From Hydra vulgaris (taxonomy: Eukaryota > Cnidaria > Hydrozoa > Anthoathecata > Hydridae), in the NCBI RefSeq assembly GCF_038396675.1, contig NC_088933.1:40448001-40512000 (forward strand): 64,000 nucleotides of DNA, in the 5' to 3' direction. Positions 19,575 to 28,886 of the stretch are shown piece after piece; within the stretch, counting starts at the first letter, position 1, and each line of letters begins with the position of its first letter. The translations under genes and the position numbers were made by a program. Under the pieces are notes generated by a model. The model had not been told where the DNA came from. It did no database searches and saw only the letters and a list, made by a program, of their open reading frames with translations.

Positions 19575-20303
19575 ACAAGACAATTTTTTTTATTTTTTTT
19601 TTTTCCATTTCAAAAAGTTGATATACAAGTTTATTAATACGAAATATATTATTAAAACATTCACAAGTCTCTTTTTTTAATATATAAACACATTTGATAT
19701 TGTCTTTTATAAATTTAATAAAACTAAAGAATTGATGATCATAAAACTCTGTGTATTGTTGAACGTCACCTTTTTTTGTTAATCCGTTTACAAAATCTTC
19801 TAAATACAATGAAAACATCAATGTTTCATATCTAGGACAGTGATGTCAACAATTTGTTTTATCTTTAACATTTGATAAATGTTCCAAGCATTCATCTTCG
19901 TTGTTGACATAATGAGGCAAGAGAGAAATTTTTGGAAAGAACAACTGATTTAAATCGAACGAGACTATTTTAAACTCATTTATTGCGTTTAACACATCTT
20001 TTTCCATACAACCACCTTTATAAAAAACAAAGTTTCGTTCGTATTTTGAAAATTTTTCTTTTAAATAATTGATCACAGATGCACAAAATATAATTTCGCT
20101 TGTATATTTAAAGCTAGGATAATATTCTAAACCGTGTATATTATTTCGACAATAAAAAATACTTTTCTGTATTTTTCATCTAATTTGTTAAAATTAACAC
20201 ACGGAATAACTTGAGTGTGAAAAAAATTTTTATCACTGATTGATCGCAAACATAATTCTCTGACACAATTTTTTCCCCATTGATGTTGATCAGTGAACCA
20301 CAT
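19516..20303 (-). pseudogene. Unknown leftward gene, frameshift and nonsense
   Basis: The first frame opens at 20303 (MWFTDQHQWGKNC), directly after a CTTTTTTTTCTAG-like acceptor. It stops after 57 residues, but the neighbouring frame continues through NIHGLEYYPSF and the 76-residue open piece 19846-20076. A TGA at 19846-19848 then interrupts the same frame before the 19516-19821 piece. About 255 codons in all, broken at two places. Cys and aromatic residues are frequent. No family recognised. Confidence 0.5.
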
Positions 20304-20420
20304 CTAGAAAAAAAATGCTTTTTTATTAAAAAAAGAAACGTATTCTTTTAATAAAATGAATAAAAAAGTATAAAAAATCAAATTTTTTAAAAATATTTTT
20401 TTACATTTTTTAATTAAAAA

Positions 20421-21062
20421 ATGAATCGCGTTGATAGCATCATTAAAAAAATTCACAACAATTGCGCAGTGTGCGCGCTTGATGAAGTATCTAAAAGATA
20501 TAAACATTACGAACACAAGTCTGGAAATTCTTCACCTTCATCTGATTACGTAAAAGAAGAACATTTTACAGATAAAAATTCATTTGAATTTTTACAAAAT
20601 GTACTCAAATCTAAAAGGATAACATTAAATTCTTACAGTATTGAAAAATGTTTTAAAAACAGTGAATTTAATAATTTACTCAAAAATCCTCAACTTTGTT
20701 CTATTCATCTCAACTACTTTGATGATTTGAAAGAAACATATGGTGAACATTATGTAATAGAACTCTATAAAACCAAGCTCACTCTTTTGCTGCTAGAAAG
20801 AAAAATCAAACCACCGATGGTTCTAACAGAAGGTGATCAAACTGACGGTTTTGTGGATACGTTTACTTCGAAAGTAATACCTACCGTCTCTTCTTTGATA
20901 GAAAAACTAGATGGTACTTTAAAAAAGAAGTCTGTTAAAAGAAACATTGAAGGAATTATAAAGGAAGGAACCAGCGATAAAAAAACTTTATTTGTTAATA
21001 TATTACACGCTATTGTAACACTATTTATTGCGAGTTTTTTTAATTTAGAAAAAGAAGAATAA
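20421..21062 (+). CDS. Unknown protein with C-terminal membrane anchor
   Basis: 213 residues. The N-terminus has a CAVC pair (about 15-18). The middle is Lys-rich and helical. The last 20 residues (VNILHAIVTLFIASFFNLEKEE) form a likely tail anchor. It lies 4 bp before the protease start, a tight spacing suggesting one transcript. It may be a minor virion or assembly protein, by position only. Confidence 0.65.
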   Translation: MNRVDSIIKKIHNNCAVCALDEVSKRYKHYEHKSGNSSPSSDYVKEEHFTDKNSFEFLQNVLKSKRITLNSYSIEKCFKNSEFNNLLKNPQLCSIHLNYFDDLKETYGEHYVIELYKTKLTLLLLERKIKPPMVLTEGDQTDGFVDTFTSKVIPTVSSLIEKLDGTLKKKSVKRNIEGIIKEGTSDKKTLFVNILHAIVTLFIASFFNLEKEE

Positions 21063-21066
21063 AAAA

Positions 21067-21780
21067 ATGGCTACTGATGAATCTTTGCCTCGTTTTTTTA
21101 AAAATTCAGAATTTAAAAATTATTTTATAGGAATATATGCTTTTGACGAACTAAGTCAAACAAAAACACATATTCATATTATTCAACAAATGAAAAAAAA
21201 TGGATCTTTTATCATTTACAACAATGAAACTACAAAAGAAGCAGGTCAACATTGGAGAGTGTTGATGAAAATAGAGAAGGGTCATTTTTTTTGTTTTGAT
21301 AGTTTAGGTGAAGAAAGTGTATTGGAACAAATTCCAAAACATTTAAGATTTAATAAATATTTGTTTGAAGCAGTAGAAGAAGTCAATAGCAATATACAAC
21401 TCAACACTATTAACATTAACTACAACGAAATTGAAATTAATTCTTATATAAGACAATCCAATCATTTTCCTACAGAATGGACAGCAGAAAATCGTGAATT
21501 TTTTTGGTTTACCAAATTTATTTTAAAATATAGCGAAATCACTGGCAATCAAAATGTATTTTTTTTATACAATAAATTTCCTTTTCAATGGAATGATAGT
21601 AGTTTATGTGGAGCATTTGCCGCCTATTTTGTAGCTCTAGTCTTTCGCAGCGAAAATGTATTATATACAGATCAAATATATTTACCTTCGTTGTGCAGAC
21701 TGTTAAACCAACCAAGTAACAACGCTTCATGCCTCTTCACTAGTTCAGATAAATCTTTGTTCATTTTTTCAGTTTATTAA
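21067..21780 (+). CDS. Adenain-type cysteine protease (C5-like)
   Basis: Matures virion proteins in adenoviruses, Polintons and related viruses. Catalytic elements are in the expected order: His62 in GQHWRVL, Asp78 in FCFDSLG, Gln174 for the oxyanion hole in PFQWNDSS, and Cys181 in SSLCGAFAAY. Length up to the Cys region fits the family. The reading frame ends at 21780 in SLFIFSVY, but another frame runs on without a break to 22222, so the C-terminus may be frameshifted. Basic proteins elsewhere in the element are its likely substrates. Confidence 0.85.
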   Translation: MATDESLPRFFKNSEFKNYFIGIYAFDELSQTKTHIHIIQQMKKNGSFIIYNNETTKEAGQHWRVLMKIEKGHFFCFDSLGEESVLEQIPKHLRFNKYLFEAVEEVNSNIQLNTININYNEIEINSYIRQSNHFPTEWTAENREFFWFTKFILKYSEITGNQNVFFLYNKFPFQWNDSSLCGAFAAYFVALVFRSENVLYTDQIYLPSLCRLLNQPSNNASCLFTSSDKSLFIFSVY

Positions 21781-22222
21781 ACACGAACTCTTTCCACACC
21801 TTGATAACACTGCTAAACAACTGTTTGAAAAAGACATGCAGTTGCATTTTTATATGAAAAAACAGGAAAATCTGGAACGCGATCTATTGTCTACGAAAAC
21901 AAAAAAAATTCCTTTGCATTATGATATTTATGAAAAACAATTATTGGCTCAAAATGCTCTTAAAAGATTTTTAAAAGATGCAGGATTCTTAAGAACAAAT
22001 TATGAAGCTACGTGAGATAAGTTATCCCTATTGGATATTCAAGTCATTCCATCTGTGATGAACGAGGAAAATATTTATTATATGATGCAAAATGAAATGG
22101 ATAGAATTTATGCAAACAATTATACGCGATTAAAGACTGCCAATCAATTTTTAGATGTACCTATTGATGATGTCATGACTAAAAAAGAAATAAAAAGGCA
22201 AATTGCTCTGAATTTAATATAA
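21773..22222 (+). pseudogene. Protease C-terminal extension or separate gene, nonsense codon
   Basis: A frame of about 150 codons continues from the protease end (FIKHELFPHLD...) to 22222, ending KEIKRQIALNLI. It has no ATG of its own near the start. TTTTTTCAG just ahead (21764-21772) could be a splice acceptor. TGA at 22013-22015 interrupts it; ACG-TGA is what deamination of ACG-CGA would give. Helical and charged. It may be a C-terminal extension of the protease or a separate exon. Confidence 0.5.
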
Positions 22223-22457
22223 ACAGAATCATGAAAAGAACAGCACACACATTACTAGAAGAAATTGTCGAAGAAAAATGCGCTACGTGTAATGGTTATG
22301 GTGAACTCTATTTCCTCGTATTAAGAGAAAAAAAAAATGACACTTTATTAAAAAATTGCACGATTCACTTATTAAATAAAGAAGTATGGATATTTAACAC
22401 CATTACTAAAAGAGCGGGCAAAATACATCTTCACAAGACGTGTCGCTTGTCTTGTAA

Positions 22458-23784
22458 GGGGTCGTCCATAAAGTACGTACGCTCATAGGGGGGAGGGGGG
22501 GTCTTCAAAAAGCGTACGAAAGCGTATGGGAGGGGGGGGGAGGGTTCAATTTAAAAGTACGTACTTCGATTTTCTAATTTATCACAATTAACCAGCTAAT
22601 CAATAGAAAAGTTACATTCTGACTAAACATTCTAGTTTGCCAACATAAAAAGATGTATGGTATATGAAGTAGAGGGTATAGTTTTCCTCTATGCACACAC
22701 ATGTATGGGCGCCCTCAGAATTTTTTGATGTTCCAGATAGGACACTTTCACACATCGTGCAAACTCATAATTTAAGTTTGTTTATACCTATGCCAAATGA
22801 GGAGGCCTTGCAAAATATCGGGATGGCGGAGGCCTGTGAACAAAAAGCCTTAAAACGCTTACCCTCCCGACCCCCAAAATGAGAGGGGTGTAAATTTTGC
22901 ATGGTTATAACTTTTAGATTTGGAAAAAAATTTGGATGGCCTCCGCCATCAAAATTTTTTGCAAGGCCACCTCATTTGGCATATTAACAAACTTAAGTTT
23001 GCACGTTGTGTGAAAGTGTTCTATCATCAAAAATCAAAACATCAAAAAATCCTGAGGGGGCCCATGCACACATGCCCGCCCTTATATACTGGCCCTGAGT
23101 AAGACCTGAGGGCAGTGGTTGATGGGACGGAGTCACCCCAAAAAAAACGTGTCAATGGCGTCTCAAAGACCGCTAGGTTTTGCTAAAATAAAAAGCTTCT
23201 TAAAATAGCAAAAGGGCACAAAATTTGCTGTTGATCCCTCCCACTGGGTTTTACCCTTTGTTTTCAATATTACTGATCTCACCTTAGACTCGTTTTTTAC
23301 TTACTAAAGAGGGGTGCCTAAAAAAAACGTCCACCTTAAGTATAGTTTATTTACATTTGATTCGTTAAAAAAACAAAAAAAGTTTTCCTAGATTTCACCG
23401 AGAATCGAACCTGGATCTCCGTCAACTATTGCCGCCGCATAAACCTTTCGCCCAAATACACACTTACTTTGGTAAATTTTAAATTTATTTAAATTATTAT
23501 TTGCATTTATACTTAAAGACGTTTTTAAAATGCGTAAGCAAAGAGCTTTGGGGTAGTATAAAGTATCTAAGGTACCCTCCGTCTTTTTTTTTTTTAATTA
23601 AACTTTTTAATTAAGAAAAAAAAAATGGGAGTGATAAGGGGGGGGGGGGATACTTGAGGGGGGGGGGGTATTTGAGAAACGTACGTACTTTTAAGGGGGG
23701 TGGGGACATAAAAGTACGCATGGCAACAGGGGGAGGGGGGTCAAATTTCAAAATTTTTGGCGTACGTACTTTATGGACGACCCC
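22458..23784. mobile_element. Non-autonomous DNA transposon with GGGGTCGTCCATAAAGTACG ends
   Basis: The terminal inverted repeats begin GGGGTCGTCCATAAAGTACG. They are flanked by a 3-bp TAA duplication (22455-22457, 23785-23787), compatible with PIF/Harbinger or a similar superfamily. G-rich tracts lie inside both ends. No transposase. A nested fold-back sequence sits at about 22690-23100, and a tRNA-like B box in reverse at about 23400-23420. Open stretches within are repeat sequence, not genes. Confidence 0.85.
22690..23100. repeat. Fold-back repeat nested in the MITE
   Basis: The sequence from GGCGCCCTCAGAATTTTTTG at about 22709 onward, including the TTTGGCATA/TGCCAAATGAGG and GGCGGAGGCC parts, recurs as a reverse complement at 22930-23070. 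The whole segment is a palindromic element of about 400 bp with a short centre near 22890. Confidence 0.75.
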
Positions 23785-23914
23785 TAAAGGAAAAAAAACA
23801 TTGACTATCAAACGATACAAAAAGAAAAAAGAAGAAGAAAAACAAAACAATTTTTTATTTGTACATATATATTCATTAAATGAATTAATATAATACTTTT
23901 TTACAACTGTTTTT

Positions 23915-24172
23915 TTAATATACTTCAAACACTTTATCCGGAGGCATATAAGGGTTGGCAGGTTTTGTAACAACAGGAACAGGAGCCGTTTTTGTTTTTT
24001 TCCCTTTCCACGCTTTTTTTATAGCGTATAACAGCGAACCCACTTGCAATGCGTTGGTTACATTTTTAGGAGTTATAAAATCCGCCAATCCTCTTCCTTC
24101 TCTGCGTATCCTTTTTCTATTACTTTTACGTGTCTTTGATCTAAAATTTCGTCTTTTTCGCTTAAAAGCCAT
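23915..24172 (-). CDS. Small basic protein with hydrophobic helix, virion-like
   Basis: 85 residues from the ATG at 24172 (MAFKRKRRNF). The first 30 are very basic. REGRGLADFITP is followed by a hydrophobic helix (ALQVGSLLYAIKKAW) and a Pro-rich tail (PANPYMPPDK). GRGLADF has a Gly-X-Gly look that could be cut by the viral protease, unproven. It overlaps the end of 24073-24432 by 100 bp in another frame. Confidence 0.6.
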   Translation of the reverse strand: MAFKRKRRNFRSKTRKSNRKRIRREGRGLADFITPKNVTNALQVGSLLYAIKKAWKGKKTKTAPVPVVTKPANPYMPPDKVFEVY

Positions 24173-24432
24173 TTTTGTTGACAACGGCAAACATACGATA
24201 AAAAATGTTTCAAAGGAATTTCAAAAGTATGTTCGTGTCTTTCTTCATATATAAACACAATAATGAGTTCATCATTGGAACGTGTTACTTTAATAATTGT
24301 TCCCCATTTTAAACGATGTATCAATGAAAAATCACCCTTTGCTTTACTATTTGTTTTAAATAGTGAAATATAAAAATCTTGTAATTTCGGAAACGGATAA
24401 CACAACTCTAGATAATCTTTAAAATGCTTCAT
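24073..24432 (-). CDS. Unknown small protein, paralogue of 24419-24718
   Basis: 119 residues. The central block IIKVTRSNDELIIVFIYEERHEHTFEIP is a beta-rich motif shared with the upstream gene. KWLLSEKDEI matches VWLLEEVDI there. Tandem duplicates, with the ATG overlapping the upstream gene's end by 14 bp. Function unknown. Confidence 0.6.
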   Translation of the reverse strand: MKHFKDYLELCYPFPKLQDFYISLFKTNSKAKGDFSLIHRLKWGTIIKVTRSNDELIIVFIYEERHEHTFEIPLKHFLSYVCRCQQKWLLSEKDEILDQRHVKVIEKGYAEKEEDWRIL

Positions 24433-24718
24433 TTTTTATGTCTACTTCTTCGAGTAGCCAAACGTTAAATGACTCTTTAATAACATCAACAAAGTCTTCA
24501 TAACCCATTTCAAATTCGTGTTTGTTTTCACCATAAATAAAAACAATATGGGCTTTATTATTAACACGAGTTACTTTGATTTGTTTACTTCCATCCAAAC
24601 GAAAAAATAATTTAAAATTACCCTGGACTTGTTTTAAACTATCATCCGTTGTAAAGGAAGAAGTTTCTAAATTATTATCCGTTTTATAAAATTCGTTTAA
24701 ACAAGTTTTAAACTCCAT
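24419..24718 (-). CDS. Unknown small protein, paralogue of 24073-24432
   Basis: 99 residues with IKVTRVNNKAHIVFIYGENK, the same beta-rich block as its neighbour, and an acidic end. Intact. It probably folds as a small beta domain followed by a helix. No known family. Confidence 0.6.
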   Translation of the reverse strand: MEFKTCLNEFYKTDNNLETSSFTTDDSLKQVQGNFKLFFRLDGSKQIKVTRVNNKAHIVFIYGENKHEFEMGYEDFVDVIKESFNVWLLEEVDIKNEAF

Positions 24719-24845
24719 TTTTTTTGTTTATTTCAAATGAATTTTTTTTCTTCAAATGAAATTTTTTATTTCAAAAAAAAAAAACCAAATTTATAGTACA
24801 TTTTTAAAAAAAAAACAGAAAAAACACTATTAAATATTTTTTTTA

Positions 24846-25211
24846 TCAATATATTTTTGGTATTTTATTACCTACAAAAAAAACACCATCATTTATATGC
24901 GATAAACAATATAATTTATTAACAATATCTAAATCTAGTATAAAAACCCCCCCCCTAAAAGTAGATATTTTTAAGTGTCCATTTTCTTTATCACCACTGA
25001 TAATTTCCACAACACCGTTTTCGTATTCATAAGTAAGGATATAATCGCCAAACGCGCTCGTATCCGTTCTTAAATTTTTAAGCTTTTGATTTTGCTTTTC
25101 CATGTCTTTTATTAACCATAGATATTCTTTTAAATTTTCTTCAACATAACGACGAAATTTTTGTCCAAAACATTTGTCGCAATACTTTTTTATGAGTTTT
25201 TCTTCTCGCAT
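24846..25211 (-). CDS. Unknown small protein with CDKC pair
   Basis: 121 residues. The N-terminal half is a charged helix with YCDKCFGQKF. The C-terminal half is beta-rich (YILTYEYENGVVEII and GGVFILDLDIV), similar in character to the two neighbouring paralogues and possibly a distant relative. Intact. Confidence 0.55.
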   Translation of the reverse strand: MREEKLIKKYCDKCFGQKFRRYVEENLKEYLWLIKDMEKQNQKLKNLRTDTSAFGDYILTYEYENGVVEIISGDKENGHLKISTFRGGVFILDLDIVNKLYCLSHINDGVFFVGNKIPKIY

Positions 25212-25290
25212 GTTTGCATACTTTTGAATTCATTTTTGTAAGTAAACGTTTTACAGAGTTGAGCTTTTTTATACATGTTTTTTAATCCGA

Positions 25291-25494
25291 TTAAAATATA
25301 GTTTTAAATACACCTTCAAGTAAGGGTATATTTCCTAATAGGTTACCAAGGATACCTTTACCGCGTTTTCTAAGTATACGTTTTCGTCCTTTACCGATTA
25401 AAGAATGATAAGGTCTAGGATGAGCTCTCGATTTTTTATGAACAAAAATATATCTTTTAGCATTTCTATGACCTCTATGTCTTCTATGTCTCAT
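25291..25494 (-). CDS. Basic core-like protein (67 aa)
   Basis: The first 50 residues are dominated by Arg, His and Lys (MRHRRHRGHRNAKRY, GRKRILRKRGKG). The end is short and hydrophobic (ILGNLLGNIPLLEGVF). This basic-arm-plus-hydrophobic-tail layout recurs in 6829-7155 and 7389-7598 and fits a packaged DNA-condensing protein. It abuts the upstream gene (3-bp gap). Confidence 0.6.
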   Translation of the reverse strand: MRHRRHRGHRNAKRYIFVHKKSRAHPRPYHSLIGKGRKRILRKRGKGILGNLLGNIPLLEGVFKTIF

Positions 25495-25497
25495 TTT

Positions 25498-25920
25498 TTA
25501 ATAAGTATTTCTGTGTTTATCGCGATCCACTTTTGTTAAAACAAAACGATATATCGGTTTTCCTACTCGATTCATTTCGCGATTTTGTTTATTATTTATA
25601 TACTTGCTTTTCGTTTTTCGATAACACATCAGTGCTCTTCTACAATATTGACGCTTTATTTTTTTTAAATTTTTCTTAACTCTTCTTCGTCTTAGAGCTC
25701 TTAGTTCTGTATTATTGGGATCGGTTAACTCGTTTTCATCAAAGGAGGTCCTATCAAAAAATTCAAAAAAAGCATCCCTATGAAAAGGCCATTTTCCATC
25801 TACTGTATATTTGGGTAATTTAGATGTATATTTGGGTCTTAAATTGCTTTGATTTGAAGGTGTTAAAAATAAATTCCGTCTTACAATCATACGGGAAAAA
25901 TCAATATCATCTGCAGCCAT
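25498..25920 (-). CDS. Arg-rich protein, paralogue of 27114-27446
   Basis: 140 residues: an acidic/aromatic N-terminal half (KWPFHRDAFFEFFDR) and a basic C-terminal half. The block CRRALMCYRKTKSKYINN and NREMNRVGKPIYRFV matches CKRILSCLRRTNNRYKDN and NRKLGRVGKRIKRWV in the 27114-27446 gene. Probably nucleic-acid binding. Intact. Confidence 0.6.
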   Translation of the reverse strand: MAADDIDFSRMIVRRNLFLTPSNQSNLRPKYTSKLPKYTVDGKWPFHRDAFFEFFDRTSFDENELTDPNNTELRALRRRRVKKNLKKIKRQYCRRALMCYRKTKSKYINNKQNREMNRVGKPIYRFVLTKVDRDKHRNTY

Positions 25921-25929
25921 TTTTGACTC

Positions 25930-26345
25930 TAATTTTTTTTGACTTGTATTTTTTTTGTCTTTTATTTTTTTTATATCTTTTTTTTACAAGATAAAAAACA
26001 TAGTGTCACCCTGACACAACCTTACTTATTCTGTCTTTACTTTATCTTAGTAGGCCTACTTACTTATGTTTTTTTCTTACAGTCTTTATATTTTATACGG
26101 CCGTATTTTTTTCTTACTTACTTACTTACTTAGTCCTTACTTAACTTACTTAATCCTGCCTTTATTAACTTACTTAATCCTAGACATTACTCGACGAGTA
26201 TTTCTACCCACCGTGTTTACATATAACTTTCTAAACTTTCTACTACCTTCAACGAGAGTCGAACCCACAACGGTCTAATGACATGGCGTTTAAAACATAG
26301 TGCGGCGAGCGAATGCACTATGCTACGTCGACGTGTTGGTTCATA
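25930..26345 (-). repeat. tRNA-like, SINE-type sequence with TAAG repeats
   Basis: Read leftward, 26240-26340 has a tRNA-like arrangement: TAGCATAGTGCATTCG as A box and GGGTTCGACTCTC as B box. It is followed downstream by many TAAGTAAG units (about 26040-26190). This is compatible with a tRNA-derived SINE with a simple-repeat tail. No clear target duplication seen. An old tRNA-like sequence of the element itself is an alternative. Confidence 0.4.
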
Positions 26346-26611
26346 AAGTTTTGAATTTATTTAACATGCTGTTTTAACACTTATCATAGAGTTTTTTTCT
26401 TCGCAGAGTTTTTAAAAAGTTGTTTACTCCATTTTTTATTCTTTTTAATCTTATTCATAAAAGCGGTATTAAAAGTTTCTAAATTTAACTACCATGACAC
26501 AGCATTTTCTTTTCATTGCATAAAGTTGCATCACTTTAGCTTTTATTTAACGTTAATCTATAGAGATTAAATTTTATACATAAAAAGCGTGTTTTTTGTT
26601 AACAAAATCAA

Positions 26612-26957
26612 ATGGGTAAAACGCGCTTCACAAAACTTTCAGTGAAAAAAACAAAGTATTTAATGCATGATCAAATCGTTGGGAATGAAATCGACTTTTC
26701 AGAGAACGAAGTTGAAATTAGTGACAGTGACAGTGAAAAAAGAGCCAGAAATAATAGTGATTGAAGATGAACCCGAATTTAAATTTACAGACTTTAACAT
26801 TTTCAATGGTGAAGACAAAATTGATTTTACGATAAAAAGTAAAACTATAAACGAAACTATAAAAGAAATAAACACAGATCCACCATTAGAATTCTCAGAA
26901 AAACCAGTGGCTATAAAAAAAGTAAGTTATTTAAAAAAAAAAAATTTATTTCAATAA
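26612..26957 (+). pseudogene. Acidic protein with SUMO-interaction-like motif, frameshift or first exon
   Basis: Starts at 26612 (MGKTRFTKLSVKK) behind a TATA-like TTTTATACATAAAA (about 26571). The first frame reaches ISDSDSEK and stops at 26764. At the A-run 26736-26741 the neighbouring frame carries EPEIIVIEDEPEF, a hydrophobic core followed by acids as in SUMO-interaction motifs, and runs to a GTAAGT donor at 26922. It may be the first exon of the right array. The A-run shift suggests decay or a sequencing error. Confidence 0.5.
26922..26927 (+). promoter_or_regulatory. Strong 5' splice donor at head of right array
   Basis: AAAAAAA followed by GTAAGT, the consensus donor, at the end of the open part of the 26612 gene and upstream of all right-array acceptors. 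If used with alternative acceptors it could supply a common leader, as in adenovirus late transcripts. Confidence 0.45.
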
Positions 26958-27021
26958 AATAATTTTTTTTTTAAAACCTTTTTTTTTATTTTTTTAAAAA
27001 ACAATCAATAATAATAAAAAA

Positions 27022-27084
27022 ATGAGGAGAAGACTCAGAAAATTAAAATATAATATCAACAAAGCATTTAATTTAAAATTATAA
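27022..27084 (+). CDS. Tiny basic ORF (20 aa)
   Basis: ATG after AATAATAATAAAAAA, resembling the array leader. MRRRLRKLKYNINKAFNLKL is basic and helical. It could be a spliced exon rather than a complete gene, or chance. Confidence 0.25.
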   Translation: MRRRLRKLKYNINKAFNLKL

Positions 27085-27113
27085 TTTTTTATATATAAAT
27101 ATATTATTTTTGT

Positions 27114-27446
27114 CTATTTTTTTCGTCGTATGTTTGCTTCTTTTATTTGTTGTTTAATATCGACATAGGATTCAGCAGTATGAACCCAGCGTTTTATTCT
27201 TTTACCAACTCTTCCAAGTTTACGATTTGTTTTATTATCTTTATAACGATTATTTGTTCTTCGTAAACACGATAATATTCTTTTACAATTGCTCGGTAAA
27301 TACTGATTTTCAGTCTGTGTCGATGTTGAACTTTGTTTTGTACTTGTTTGTGTTTGAACTGCTTTTTTTGTTCTAGGAACTGTTATTTTTGTATGCGCCA
27401 TATTGACAGTGTTTAATGATCTAGGAGTATACCTTATTTTAGGCAT
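27114..27446 (-). CDS. Arg-rich protein, paralogue of 25498-25920
   Basis: 110 residues from the ATG at 27446 (MPKIRYTPRSLN). A Thr/Ser/Gln-rich linker (QTQTSTKQSSTSTQT) precedes the Arg-rich block NCKRILSCLRRTNNRYKDN...GRVGKRIKRWV shared with 25498-25920. The upstream in-frame ATG at 27506 would add a hydrophobic stretch and is less likely. Single leftward gene among rightward ones. Probably nucleic-acid binding or a virion protein. Confidence 0.6.
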   Translation of the reverse strand: MPKIRYTPRSLNTVNMAHTKITVPRTKKAVQTQTSTKQSSTSTQTENQYLPSNCKRILSCLRRTNNRYKDNKTNRKLGRVGKRIKRWVHTAESYVDIKQQIKEANIRRKK

Positions 27447-27546
27447 TTTTATAAAAAATATTATTTTTATATTTATAACTATTTTAATTATTACAAAAAA
27501 CAACACGGTATTTTTTATTTAAAACAACTCATATTTTTTAGTTAAA

Positions 27547-27957
27547 ATGAAATACATAATAATTACCAAAGTCAAATATGAAGTTTTTCACGATGGTTTT
27601 TTTAAAAACTATTATATCATTCAAAATGGGAAAAAAATTCCTTTTTCTTATGTGCAACCCTACTCACCTGTATTAGGTAAATTTTTTATATTATTTTTTA
27701 TAAAAAGTAATCAATTCTTTTTTATAAAAAACTTTTTTTTATTATAGATAAAAACATGGAAAGACTTCATGAAATTCTTGTGCGTGTTCAAGAAAGACAA
27801 GAAATCACAAGAAATAGAGAAGTAGGTCCATCACATTGGGACTACTCTCCTCGTAAGTTGAACTTGATCCTTTTTTTATTTATAAAAAAGTATAAATTAT
27901 TTTTTTTTAATAATCTCTCTCTTTTTTTTAGAGAGTCCAGATCCGGAACATTTATGA
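27547..27957 (+). CDS. Spliced small protein, three exons
   Basis: Exon 1 27547-27676, GTAAAT...TTATAG intron 27677-27747; exon 2 27748-27852, GTAAGT...TTTTAG intron 27853-27931; exon 3 27932-27957. Codon phase is preserved across both introns, giving about 86 residues that end PSHWDYSP and PDPEHL. A coiled segment (ERLHEILVRVQERQEI) forms the middle. The introns, 71 and 79 bp, are extremely T-rich. No known domain. Confidence 0.6.
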
Positions 27958-28200
27958 ATATAGTCATTTATGAATATGATCATATTGTGCAATAAGACAA
28001 ACAGATGAAATAAAATAAGATTTGACTTTTTTTATAGTATTTTTTGTAAGTATTTTATAATTTTTGTATATTTTTTTAGAGAAAATAAAATTTTTTTGTA
28101 GTCTTTTTTTTTTTTGTTTATTTTTTTATATACATTAATATTTTGATATACTATATTATATTACTATTTTTTAACTATTTTATATATAATAGAATAAAAA

Positions 28201-28491
28201 ATGATAAAAATAATAATAAATACCACAGCAAAAGAACTTCACACACATTGGAAGCAATTGGCAATTTATTTAAATTTTAAAAAGAACGAAATTAAAAAAA
28301 TCGATGAAAATTATATCAAGAACTTTGATAAAATCAAAAAAATTTTAATTACTTATATTAAAAATCACAAAAATAAAAAAAGAGCTATTAGTCATTTATA
28401 TTATGTATTAACAAGATGGGAAATTGAAACCGACAAGCAAGAACTTTTATTTAATTTATTACAATGTAAATTAGTTATATTAAATAATTAA
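28201..28491 (+). CDS. Death-domain-like protein 1
   Basis: 96 residues, almost all helix. The pattern HWKQLAIYLNFKKNEIKKIDENY, followed by KIKKILITYIKNHKN and ISHLYYVLTRWEIE, matches a death-fold domain: Trp-x2-Leu-Ala-x2-Leu in helix 2, EI..I in helix 3, and a Leu-rich helix 5. The gene at 28525 has the same order (QWECLAEYLGFKKREIVCIQ). Such domains bind death-receptor or MyD88-type adaptors. With the TRAF and DED genes downstream this points to interference with cell-death or innate signalling. The fold assignment is by eye. Confidence 0.55.
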   Translation: MIKIIINTTAKELHTHWKQLAIYLNFKKNEIKKIDENYIKNFDKIKKILITYIKNHKNKKRAISHLYYVLTRWEIETDKQELLFNLLQCKLVILNN

Positions 28492-28524
28492 TGTATTTTA
28501 TGTAATATTTTTTAGCAAAAAATA

Positions 28525-28833
28525 ATGAATTTTATGCAATTAAAACTAAAACTAGCTGATTGTTTACAAAGGCAATGGGAATGTTTGGCAGAATATCTTG
28601 GTTTTAAAAAAAGAGAAATCGTATGTATTCAACAAGACTATCGAGACACAAACGATAGAATTCATAGATTGTTAAATTCAATTTAACAAAAACAGGGAAC
28701 AGAAATGAAAGCAGCACGTACTTTATACGATTCACTATGGACTTGGTCAACGGACCTTTCAAGTGACAATCAAGAACTTTTAAATAATATAAATGAATGC
28801 ATGTCAGTATTACAAAACTTTGTATTACAATAA
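28525..28833 (+). pseudogene. Death-domain-like protein 2, one nonsense codon
   Basis: 103 codons from the ATG at 28525 to TAA at 28831, with TAA at 28684-28686 in the middle. WECLAEYLGFKKREI, RIHRLL and KAARTLYDSLWTW lie where death-domain helices 2, 3, 4 and 5 are expected. It is preceded by TTTTTTTAG and the leader CAAAAAATA. It is a tandem duplicate of 28201-28491; that the neighbour is intact suggests redundancy. Confidence 0.55.
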
Positions 28834-28886
28834 TTTTTTTTTGTAACTTTTTTTTATTTTTTTTAGCAAACTAATATATTAAAAAA

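Larger units (their letters stand above)
22231..23893 (+). pseudogene. Basic Cys-containing protein, split by a 1.3-kb MITE
   Basis: Opens MKRTAHTLLEEIVEEKCATCNGYG at 22231 and is open to the transposon at 22458. Beyond the transposon's second TAA (23785-23787) the same frame resumes with KKTLTIKRYKKKKEEE and stops at 23893, giving about 113 codons. CATC and CRLSC suggest metal binding and the tail is strongly basic. It is the last gene of the rightward protease block. Confidence 0.6.

Noticed and set aside
22691-23102. ORFs inside the MITE
   Set aside because: They lie on the two arms of a palindrome and have no protein features.
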